From Chloroflexota bacterium (GTDB lineage Bacteria; Chloroflexota; Dehalococcoidia; Lucifugimonadales; UBA2962): 35,200 nt of DNA. Each line of letters opens with the position of its first letter. Position 1 is the stretch's first letter. The notes beneath the pieces were generated by a model that saw only the letters and a program-made list of their open reading frames with translations, did not search any database and was not told the DNA's origin. The translations under genes were made by a program, and so were the position numbers. The stretch lies in contig QGNM01000015.1 of the NCBI GenBank assembly GCA_003228095.2, positions 1 through 35,200 of the forward strand, given 5' to 3'. This document shows, in pieces, positions 8,053-14,257 of this stretch.

Positions 8053-8817
8053 ATGAGATTACATGAAAAGGTGTCGGTAGTAACTGGAGGAGGGTCTGGG
8101 ATTGGCAGAGCAATATGTCAAAGATTCAGCAAAGAAGGATCTTCAGTAATCGTTGCGGAAATAAATGAAGAAACTGGACAGGAAACTGTTGACCTAATCA
8201 ATAAAGATGGTGGATCAGCAGCCCTGGTTTTACTTGACGTCACTGATATTAATTCTGTTAATGAAATGGTCTCTGAAACATGTGAACGTTTTAAAACAAT
8301 AGATGTGTTGGTAAATAACGCAGTCGCATTTGTTATGGGCACCGTGGAAGATGCGAGTGAAGAAGACTGGATTAGAGTTTTTAAGACAAATGTGATTGGT
8401 TACGCGAATTGTATAAAAACAGTTACGCCAGTCTTTCGTAAAACTGGAGGAGGATCGATTGTAAATATAGCTTCGGTCAGTGCATTTATAGCACAGCCGA
8501 AATTCGTTCCTTACAACGCCTCTAAAGGAGCTATATCCCAGTTAACAAGATGTACTGCACTAGATCTGGCTAGCGATAATATTAGAGTAAATGCTATATG
8601 CCCAGGGTCAATAGAAACTGCAGGCGCTACTCAAGTTAATATCGATTTAGGGCTTGATCCTGTTGCAGCCAATAAGGCATTAGCCGAAGAAGCCTTAATG
8701 AAGAGAATGGGTAAACCTGAGGAAATAGCTTCTGTGGCATTATTTCTTGCTTCGGAAGATGCATCATTTATGACTGGCACTCATATTGTTGTAGACGGCG
8801 GTGCAACTATAGATTAG
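8053..8817 (+). CDS. Short-chain dehydrogenase/reductase, tandem copy 1
   Basis: This 254-residue classical SDR is the first of three tandem paralogues and the most divergent of them. The cofactor motif is TGGGSGIG (11-18), with E36 after strand 2, which indicates an NAD preference. Catalytic residues are S141, Y154 and K158 (YNASK), followed by ICPGSIET and a C-terminal VVDGGATID. The usual NNAG is NNAV here and NNAA in the other two copies, a shared oddity. The start has GCAGGAG eight bases upstream. It is likely the first gene of an operon with the two copies and tenA. The substrate is unknown; relatives oxidise hydroxyacids, sugars or alcohols. Confidence 0.92.
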   Translation: MRLHEKVSVVTGGGSGIGRAICQRFSKEGSSVIVAEINEETGQETVDLINKDGGSAALVLLDVTDINSVNEMVSETCERFKTIDVLVNNAVAFVMGTVEDASEEDWIRVFKTNVIGYANCIKTVTPVFRKTGGGSIVNIASVSAFIAQPKFVPYNASKGAISQLTRCTALDLASDNIRVNAICPGSIETAGATQVNIDLGLDPVAANKALAEEALMKRMGKPEEIASVALFLASEDASFMTGTHIVVDGGATID

Positions 8818-8872
8818 TGCCAAAGTCAGAATTCATAATTGGATTGGGAAATGTAATTAAAAGAGGTGAAAC

Positions 8873-9637
8873 ATGAGGTTGCAAGAGAAAGTTTCGATAA
8901 TAACTGGAGGAGGTTCTGGAATTGGACGGGCTACATGTCAGCGGTTTGCTAAAGAAGGATCTTATGTTGTTGTTGCAGAAATAAAAGAGACTGCAGGGCA
9001 AGAAACAGTAGATCTTATTACTGACTCTGGAGGAAGATCTAATTTTTTGCCACTTGATGTAACCGATATAAATTCCGTAAAAGCAATGGTGGACGATACG
9101 GTTAAGAGATACGGAACAATCGATGTTTTAGTTAACAACGCAGCTATATTTCCGATGCTTTCAGTAGAAGATGCAACGGAAGACGATTGGATTAATGCGA
9201 TGCGAACAAATGTGATTGGTTATGCAAATTGTATAAAAGAAGTGGCTCCAATATTCCGCAAGTCTGGAGGAGGGTCAATCATAAATATTGCCTCTGTCAG
9301 TGGGTTTATAGCTGAGCCGAAAGTTGTGCCATATAACGCGTCAAAAGGAGCTGTAATGCAACTAACCAGGTGCACGGCAATGGATCTAGCAGATGACCAT
9401 ATACGTGTGAATGGTATTTGCCCTGGGCTAATAGATACTGCTGGAGCTACACAAATTATTATTGACCGTGGGCTAGACCTTATCGAAGCCGATAAAGAGA
9501 GAGCAGCAATGGGTTTAATGCAGAGAACAGGCAGGCCAGAGGAAATTGCTTCAGTGGCATTATTTCTTGCTTCGGAAGACGCATCATTTATGACCGGCAC
9601 TCATATTGTTGTGGATGGCGGGCAAACCATAGATTAG
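8873..9637 (+). CDS. Short-chain dehydrogenase/reductase, tandem copy 2
   Basis: This 254-residue copy keeps the same landmarks as copy 1: TGGGSGIG (11-18), E36, S141, Y154, K158 and a C-terminal VVDGGQTID. It differs from copy 1 mainly around the substrate side: NNAAIFPMLSVEDA after strand 4, and the segment around IIDRGLDLIEADKERAAMGLMQRTG before the last helix, where a substrate loop usually sits. Retention of every catalytic residue with changed loops suggests related but different substrates. It is preceded by AGAGGTGAAAC-ATG, a good Shine-Dalgarno that is conserved at copy 3. No sign of decay is visible. Confidence 0.92.
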   Translation: MRLQEKVSIITGGGSGIGRATCQRFAKEGSYVVVAEIKETAGQETVDLITDSGGRSNFLPLDVTDINSVKAMVDDTVKRYGTIDVLVNNAAIFPMLSVEDATEDDWINAMRTNVIGYANCIKEVAPIFRKSGGGSIINIASVSGFIAEPKVVPYNASKGAVMQLTRCTAMDLADDHIRVNGICPGLIDTAGATQIIIDRGLDLIEADKERAAMGLMQRTGRPEEIASVALFLASEDASFMTGTHIVVDGGQTID

Positions 9638-9693
9638 TAGCAACTCCGCAATTCATAATTGGACTGGGAAATATAATTAAAAGAGGTGAAAAC

Positions 9694-10452
9694 ATGAGGT
9701 TAGCAGAAAAGATATCCATAGTAACTGGAGGAGGTTCTGGAATTGGTAGAGCTACATGTGAGCGGTTCGCTAAAGAAGGATCTTCCGTTGTTGTTGCAGA
9801 AATAAATGAGGTTGCAGGACAAGAAACGGTGGATCTCATTACTGATGCTGGGGGAATATCTAACTTTTTGCCGCTCGATGTAACTGATATACATTCTGTA
9901 AAAGCCATGGTAGAGCATACGGTAAACAGGTATGGGACTATCGATATTTTAGTTAACAATGCAGCCGCTTTCCCGATGGGTTCAGTGGAAGATGCAACGG
10001 AAGACGAATGGATTCATGTGATGCGCACAAACGTGATTGGTTCTGCGAATTGTATAAAAGAAGTGGCTCCAATATTCCGTAAGTCTGGAGGCGGATCAAT
10101 AATAAATATAGCTTCAGTCAGTGGTTTTATGGCTGAACCGGAAGCTGTGCCCTATAACGCTTCTAAGGGAGCTGTTATGCAACTAACGAGATGTACTGCA
10201 ATGGATCTAGCTGATGATCATATACGTGTGAACGGGGTTTGCCCTGGACAGATAGACACTGCTGGAGCGACACAAGTTATTATTGACCGCGGACTCGACG
10301 TTGTTGAAGCAGATAAGGAGAGAGCAGCAGAGGCATTAATGAAGAGGATGGGCAGGCCCGAGGAAATTGCTTCTGTAGTATTATTTCTTGCCTCAGAAGA
10401 TGCGTCTTTTATGACCGGTGCTCATATTGTTGTAGATGGCGGTCAACTATAG
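9694..10452 (+). CDS. Short-chain dehydrogenase/reductase, tandem copy 3 with frameshifted C-terminus
   Basis: This 252-residue protein is very similar to copy 2 and has all SDR catalytic residues (S141, Y154, K158; E36 for NAD). Its 3' end reads GGC GGT CAA CTA TAG, where copy 1 reads GGC GGT GCA ACT ATA GAT TAG. Loss of one G has changed the last codons and created an early stop at 10450-10452; the ancestral stop survives at 10455-10457. The protein therefore ends VVDGGQL instead of VVDGG-x-T/A-I-D. The change is at the extreme C-terminus, so activity may be retained, although SDR C-termini often line the subunit interface. The downstream sequence resembles that of copy 1, which suggests recombination between copies. 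Confidence 0.92.
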   Translation: MRLAEKISIVTGGGSGIGRATCERFAKEGSSVVVAEINEVAGQETVDLITDAGGISNFLPLDVTDIHSVKAMVEHTVNRYGTIDILVNNAAAFPMGSVEDATEDEWIHVMRTNVIGSANCIKEVAPIFRKSGGGSIINIASVSGFMAEPEAVPYNASKGAVMQLTRCTAMDLADDHIRVNGVCPGQIDTAGATQVIIDRGLDVVEADKERAAEALMKRMGRPEEIASVVLFLASEDASFMTGAHIVVDGGQL

Positions 10453-10478
10453 ATTAGTGGCAAAGTTAGAATTCATTG

Positions 10479-10488
10479 AGACGCGTCT
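10479..10488. promoter_or_regulatory. GC-rich palindrome AGACGCGTCT at the end of the SDR repeat
   Basis: This perfect 10-base palindrome sits one base beyond the end of the repeated SDR spacer and about 45 bases before tenA. It stands out as GC-rich in AT-rich surroundings. It could be a protein-binding site for tenA or a mark of the duplication junction. No further support is visible. Confidence 0.25.
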
Positions 10489-10532
10489 GTTGGAACGTTA
10501 ATTGAAATAGTAGCGGTGGAATAAAATTTAAA

Positions 10533-11192
10533 ATGAGCTTTACAAAAGATATACATGATTCAGCCAATGAAATATGGCTAAAAGAACAAAACCATCCTTT
10601 CGTTGTGGAGCTTGGAACCGGCGAATTAAAGTTAGAGATATTTCAACATTACATGAAACAGGATTACCAATACCTGATTGAGTTCTCAAAAGTGATAGCT
10701 TTAGCTGTTGCAAAATGTGACCGCCTTTCAGACATGGAATGGTTCGCAAAATTACTTAATGACACTTTGAATGTCGAAATGTCACTTCATGTCAGTTTCT
10801 GCAAAGATTTTGGGATTACGTTGTCTGATCTAATTGAAACTAAGATGTCTCCAACTGTACGCGATTACACTAGATATATGCTTGAAATCGCATATTCAAA
10901 ATCTGCTGTTCATATTGCTACTGCTATTCTCCCCTGCTCTTGGGGTTATTCGGAACTAGGTAAGAAGTTATATCTAGAAGGGATGCCTAATGACGCACCG
11001 CTATATTGTCGATGGATTGAAATGTACAACTCTGAAGAGTTTGCAGAACTTGCGCAGTGGATACGTGACTTTATAGATAGAGAAATCTTAAATATGAGTA
11101 AGGATTCATTAAGTGATCTGAGGGACATTTTTATCCAGAGTAGCCATCATGAGTATTCATTTTGGGATGCTGCCTACCGTATGGAAGAGTGA
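10533..11192 (+). CDS. tenA: TenA-family thiaminase II (aminopyrimidine aminohydrolase)
   Basis: The 219-residue all-helical protein belongs to the TenA/PqqC superfamily. TenA hydrolyses 4-amino-5-aminomethyl-2-methylpyrimidine to recover the thiamin pyrimidine from degraded thiamin. Active-site residues of Bacillus TenA are found at matching positions: D44 and Y47 (KQDYQY), Y112, C135 (ILPCSWGY), Y139, and E207 in SSHHEYSFWDAAY near the C-terminus. The catalytic cysteine and glutamate both remain, so true TenA activity is more likely than one of the cysteine-less TenA_E-type variants. It follows the SDR array by 80 bases in the same direction and ends 18 bases from the convergent glycosylase gene. 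No thiamin (THI) element was recognised upstream. Confidence 0.9.
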   Translation: MSFTKDIHDSANEIWLKEQNHPFVVELGTGELKLEIFQHYMKQDYQYLIEFSKVIALAVAKCDRLSDMEWFAKLLNDTLNVEMSLHVSFCKDFGITLSDLIETKMSPTVRDYTRYMLEIAYSKSAVHIATAILPCSWGYSELGKKLYLEGMPNDAPLYCRWIEMYNSEEFAELAQWIRDFIDREILNMSKDSLSDLRDIFIQSSHHEYSFWDAAYRMEE

Positions 11193-11197
11193 CAACC

Positions 11198-11221
11198 TCT
11201 AATTGAATTATTAGATTATTT
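11198..11221. terminator. Weak hairpin with T-rich tail between convergent genes
   Basis: TCTAAT (11198-11203) pairs with ATTAGA (11210-11215) across a six-base loop and is followed by TTATTTT. It lies between the stop of tenA and the stop of the oppositely oriented glycosylase, where a terminator is expected. The stem is short and AT-only apart from one pair, so efficiency is doubtful. Confidence 0.35.
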
Positions 11222-11789
11222 TAAAGTTCCAAAGCTTCGAGAGCCATGGCTCAGGAGTTCGATTGATACCAATGCGCGGAGACTTGGCAAATACTGGAGT
11301 TTGATGACCAAGGTCATTCAGGTATATATCGGATTTAGGGTCGCATAGATTGATATTGTTCCAGTCTCGATTAATTCCAAAGGCTTGTGTGAGTTTAGCT
11401 GGGCCATCTGATAACTCTTTTTGATTGGATTCGCGTCGTTGCTTCATTACTTGTATACCATCCACTGGATTCACCCCTCTAATTAATACTGCTGCTGGGA
11501 AGCCATCCTTTTCGGTAACTATATTTAACATCCAGTGAATTCCATAGGTGAGATAAACGTATGATCTACCAGCAGGTCCGAACATAACTTGATTTCGTTT
11601 AGTAGGACCATTTCTGGCGTGACAAGCCAGATCTTCCGTTCCTATGTAAGATTCGACCTCAGTTATTAGGCCTGACAGAATTGATCCATCCTCTTCCGTT
11701 TTAACTAACTGTTTGCCCAATAAAGCCGTAGCCACAATAAGTGTAGGTTGAGAATAAAACGCATAATCAAGCCTGCTAAATCGATCCAT
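11211..11789 (-). CDS. 3-methyladenine DNA glycosylase (AAG/MPG family)
   Basis: This 192-residue monofunctional base-excision glycosylase of the mammalian AAG type removes alkylated and deaminated purines. Visible blocks are LLGKQLVK, ITEVESYIG with the water-activating glutamate (E46, matching human E125) and tyrosine Y48, ACHARNGPTKRNQVMFGPAG, and YVYLTYGIHWMLN with the intercalating/wall tyrosine region. The length matches bacterial members. It is the second gene of a two-gene unit with the SIMPL-domain protein: only seven bases separate the upstream stop from this ATG. There is no obvious functional link between the two. Confidence 0.93.
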   Translation of the reverse strand: MDRFSRLDYAFYSQPTLIVATALLGKQLVKTEEDGSILSGLITEVESYIGTEDLACHARNGPTKRNQVMFGPAGRSYVYLTYGIHWMLNIVTEKDGFPAAVLIRGVNPVDGIQVMKQRRESNQKELSDGPAKLTQAFGINRDWNNINLCDPKSDIYLNDLGHQTPVFAKSPRIGINRTPEPWLSKLWNFKII

Positions 11790-11796
11790 TGATAAA

Positions 11797-12618
11797 TTAG
11801 TTTTCTATTTCAAAAACCATGTCGATTTGCATCGATAGACTTAAAGACCCTGGGTTAATGCTGGTTGAAGGTATTGCCATTGCCCTTTCTGCATACATAT
11901 GTGTATCTGTGGCAATGCTAGCTTGGGATGAGGAATCAGTAATCATTGTTATTGCTCCCAATTTAACTCCTGAATATTCTGCCAACTGAGATGCTTTAGT
12001 TACACCATCCTCTACGGCTAATTTTCGTAATTCAGATTGATATGGGACAGGGTCAAGTATGTCGAAATTTATGCTGTTAAAACGTACATCGTTTCCTCCA
12101 GCGTCGGTTATTTTATCTATGATCACAGCAATGTCATCTAGGTTTTTAACCACCACCAAAAGCATATTCGAAACCGTAAAACCTATGAGTTCCTGTACAC
12201 CTCTGACATGTCCATCCTCCATTACTTCTATATATTCATACTTAGGGTATATGTTGAAAGCTGTGGTCTGAATATCGTTATCATCAATCCCTGCATTTTT
12301 CATAACATCAACCATTTTATTAATTGATATAGCGGCGTTATTGCGGGCTTCAGAAACGTTGCTTGCGTGTGATTCAACCCCTAAGCGTAATGTTGCTACA
12401 TCAGGCTTAAGCTCTATTAATGAAGTTCCAGTTACTATAATTTTACCCGTGCCGTATACAGAGCCTTTTTCAGCGAATGCGGCACGCATCTTTGGGTTTT
12501 TGTCATATACGACCTTATCTGAACCTGAATCGCAATTAATTGCGATTAAACTAGACAAAAATAACGTAAATAATATTATAAATTTTGACACATTCATGTT
12601 TTTCTGTATTAATATCAT
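11797..12618 (-). CDS. SIMPL-domain (DUF541) periplasmic protein, possibly a lipoprotein
   Basis: This 273-residue protein has an N-terminal export signal (hydrophobic run at about 13-27, then AINC). The cysteine at 29 could be lipidated, although asparagine before it is not a canonical lipobox residue. The mature part matches the SIMPL fold: ITVTGTS-like start (IIVTGTSLIELKPDVATLRLGVE), ARNNAAISINKMVDVMKNAGIDDNDIQTTAFNIYP, a central FTVSNMLLV strand, and RKLAVEDGVTKASQLAEYSGVKLGAI. DUF541 proteins are often linked to oxidative stress, but their biochemistry is unclear. The ATG at 12618 is favoured over the ATG at 12597 because AGGATT lies six bases upstream. It is divergent from the peroxiredoxin with only 27 bases between the start codons, which fits a stress link. 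Confidence 0.85.
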   Translation of the reverse strand: MILIQKNMNVSKFIILFTLFLSSLIAINCDSGSDKVVYDKNPKMRAAFAEKGSVYGTGKIIVTGTSLIELKPDVATLRLGVESHASNVSEARNNAAISINKMVDVMKNAGIDDNDIQTTAFNIYPKYEYIEVMEDGHVRGVQELIGFTVSNMLLVVVKNLDDIAVIIDKITDAGGNDVRFNSINFDILDPVPYQSELRKLAVEDGVTKASQLAEYSGVKLGAITMITDSSSQASIATDTHMYAERAMAIPSTSINPGSLSLSMQIDMVFEIEN

Positions 12619-12624
12619 AACTAG

Positions 12625-12638
12625 AATCCTGGAGGATT
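12625..12638. promoter_or_regulatory. Palindromic Shine-Dalgarno shared by two divergent genes
   Basis: AATCC-TGGA-GGATT is an inverted repeat in the 27-base gap between the SIMPL gene and the peroxiredoxin. Read on the plus strand it supplies GGAGGA nine bases before the ATG at 12646. Read on the minus strand it supplies AGGA eight bases before the ATG at 12618. One sequence thus serves as ribosome-binding site in both directions. Confidence 0.6.
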
Positions 12639-12645
12639 GATATAA

Positions 12646-13308
12646 ATGTCTTTAAGAATAAACTCTGATTGTCCAAATTTTGTTACTGATACAACCCAAG
12701 GAAAAATCAATTTTCATGATTGGATCGGCGATAACTGGGCAATCCTATTTTCCCATCCAAAAAATTTCACGCCGGTTTGCACTACCGAACTAGGTTATGT
12801 AGCGAAACTTAAACCTGAATTTGATAAAAGAAGCTGCAAAGTAATTGGGCTAAGCGTAGATTCGGTTGATGACCATAAATCGTGGTCTGCCGATATTGAG
12901 CAAACACAAGGATATGCAGTTACTTATCCCCTTATTGGTGACACTCAATTAAAGGTCGCAAAACTTTATGACATGTTGCCTGAAGAGGATGGAGATACAT
13001 CTGAAGGCCGCACGGCTGCTGATAATGCTACGGTTAGGTCTGTATTTATTATCGGTCCTGATAAGAAAATAAAAGCAACACTGACTTATCCAATGACTAC
13101 AGGAAGGAATTTTGATGAAGTATTAAGATTACTTGACTCCTGTCAGTTAACGTCTAAACACATGGTAGCTACTCCAGCAAATTGGCAGAACGGAGATGAT
13201 GTAATAATCCCCCCTTCTGTAAGTGACGAAGCAGCTAAAGAGAAATTCCCCGATGGTTGGAAGTCTCCTAAGCCCTATTTAAGAATTACTAAACAGCCTA
13301 CTAACTAA
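12646..13308 (+). CDS. 1-Cys peroxiredoxin (Prx6 group)
   Basis: The 220-residue thioredoxin-fold peroxidase reduces hydrogen peroxide and organic hydroperoxides in the cytosol. The peroxidatic motif is HPKNFTPVCTTELG with C45. A long C-terminal domain with WQNGDDVIIPPSVSDE is diagnostic of the Prx6 subgroup. Another cysteine (C147-region DSCQLT) occurs late, but no canonical resolving Cys-Pro motif is seen, so the 1-Cys mechanism is likely. The GGAGGA ribosome-binding site is strong. It lies head-to-head with the SIMPL-domain gene, and the promoter for either gene must lie inside the other's coding start. Confidence 0.93.
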   Translation: MSLRINSDCPNFVTDTTQGKINFHDWIGDNWAILFSHPKNFTPVCTTELGYVAKLKPEFDKRSCKVIGLSVDSVDDHKSWSADIEQTQGYAVTYPLIGDTQLKVAKLYDMLPEEDGDTSEGRTAADNATVRSVFIIGPDKKIKATLTYPMTTGRNFDEVLRLLDSCQLTSKHMVATPANWQNGDDVIIPPSVSDEAAKEKFPDGWKSPKPYLRITKQPTN

Positions 13309-13318
13309 AAATCTTTTT

Positions 13319-13358
13319 ATTACAGTCCTTAGGTGGCTAATATACTTTGGACTGTAAT
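13319..13358 (+). promoter_or_regulatory. 10-base perfect inverted repeat around the aldolase start
   Basis: ATTACAGTCC (13319-13328) and GGACTGTAAT (13349-13358) are exact inverted copies. They are separated by a 20-base loop that contains AGGTGG, the likely ribosome-binding site of the aldolase. The aldolase TTG start ends on the first base of the 3' arm. Folding of the mRNA would place the start at the stem-loop boundary, or the DNA symmetry could be an operator. No T-run follows, so a terminator for the peroxiredoxin is less likely. Confidence 0.5.
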
Positions 13359-14150
13359 GAACTAAACATTACATTAATGACTTTCTATCCCAGCAACATA
13401 AATTCTAGAATTAAACAACAAGATTTACTTTTAAGTACATTGTTTTTTAGTCGTGAATTCCACATTGCTTCAGCAATATATCAAACGAAACCCGATTGGG
13501 TATGGATTGATCAAGAACATGCCCCATGGGGAACAGAGTCTATAGGGCCAATTTGTATTATGGCTAGGCAGGCTGGAGTGGCAGGGGTAATCAGGGTTCC
13601 TTGGAATAGCGCTTCGGACATTAAGAAAGCATATGATATCGGAGCAGTAGGGGTCATGGTTCCTCAAGTAGATAATTTACCAGAGGTAGAACAAGCCATA
13701 AACTATGCAAAATACCCGCCCCTAGGTGAGCGAGGGATAGCTCCTTGGTTTGCCGCCCCAATGGGAATTGATGTTTCAGAAGTAATTGAGAAAGCCAATC
13801 AGGATACTTTTCTTGTGCTTCAAATGGAAAGTGTTGAGGCTTATGAGAACATAGATGAAATACTAGCAGTCGAAAACTTTGAAGTTTTATTGATCGGACC
13901 CTTGGACTTATCTGCATCGCTTGGGGTACCAGGGCAAATACATCATCCTAAAGTGGAATCTATTATGCGAAATGTTGCAGAAAAAATGAAAGGACGAGAT
14001 AAATCTTTAGCTACTACGTTTTTCGACCCACAAGATGCTCGGCGTTGGATAGCAGAAGGTTACAGGATGATGAATGTTGGGACAGTATTGCAATTAGGAA
14101 CTGATCAAACTAAAGAGATATTCTCTGATTTACGTGCTGAATTTGCGTAA
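13347..14150 (+). CDS. HpcH/HpaI-type class II aldolase
   Basis: This 267-residue TIM-barrel aldolase or lyase belongs to the HpcH/HpaI/citrate-lyase superfamily, which cleaves 2-oxo-3-deoxy acids into pyruvate and an aldehyde using a divalent metal. Family blocks present are PDWVWIDQEHAPWG, VIRVPWNSASDIKKAYDIGAVGVMVPQV, YPPLGERGIAPW, LQMESVEAYENIDEI (metal glutamate) and LIGPLDLSASLG (metal aspartate). The assigned start is TTG at 13347 with AGGTGG ten bases upstream. An ATG at 13377 is possible but lacks a ribosome-binding site. The start lies within a strong inverted repeat. The substrate is not determinable; sugar-acid or aromatic catabolism is usual. Confidence 0.9.
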   Translation: MDCNELNITLMTFYPSNINSRIKQQDLLLSTLFFSREFHIASAIYQTKPDWVWIDQEHAPWGTESIGPICIMARQAGVAGVIRVPWNSASDIKKAYDIGAVGVMVPQVDNLPEVEQAINYAKYPPLGERGIAPWFAAPMGIDVSEVIEKANQDTFLVLQMESVEAYENIDEILAVENFEVLLIGPLDLSASLGVPGQIHHPKVESIMRNVAEKMKGRDKSLATTFFDPQDARRWIAEGYRMMNVGTVLQLGTDQTKEIFSDLRAEFA

Positions 14151-14198
14151 GACTCAATTGCAAAGTAAAAACAGATAAATTGTATTCTAAGCAGTTCA

Positions 14199-14240
14199 AC
14201 ACCCTGCTAACTTCACGTTTAAGTTAGGTGTGGGGGAGCT
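14199..14240 (+). promoter_or_regulatory. Hairpin plus Shine-Dalgarno element, copy 2
   Basis: CTAACTT (14207-14213) pairs with AAGTTAG (14221-14227). The stem may extend beyond a bulge by ACAC (14199-14202) with GTGT (14228-14231). The string CGTTTAAGTTAGGTG (14216-14230) is identical to 1915-1929, and GGAG follows in both copies. The 5' arms differ in sequence but both can pair with the same 3' arm, which is a sign of selection for structure. The GGGGGAG here ends about 20 bases before the next ATG, too far to be its ordinary ribosome-binding site. Confidence 0.4.
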
Positions 14241-14257
14241 ATTTTACCTAAAACCTT

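Larger units (their letters stand above)
8053..10477 (+). repeat. Tandem triplication of an SDR gene with its leader
   Basis: Three SDR genes of 254, 254 and 252 codons follow one another without indels in the core. The spacers before copies 2 and 3 share ATTCATAATTGGA, TGGGAAAT, TAATTAAAAGAGGTGAAA. The sequence after copy 3 repeats the start of the spacer after copy 1 (ATTAGTGGCAAAGTTAGAATTCAT) and then stops matching at about 10477. Copies 2 and 3 differ at roughly 35 of 252 residues by eye; copy 1 is more distant. Duplication therefore included gene plus spacer. Confidence 0.9.

Noticed and set aside
9220-9959. Minus-strand ORFs of 126 and 123 residues opposite the SDR array
   Set aside because: They mirror the repeated SDR sequence and recur because the SDRs are duplicated; no domain or ribosome-binding site supports them.
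8053-10477. Repeat array as CRISPR or minisatellite
   Set aside because: The repeating unit is a whole SDR gene plus spacer (about 820 bases), not short repeats with unique spacers.
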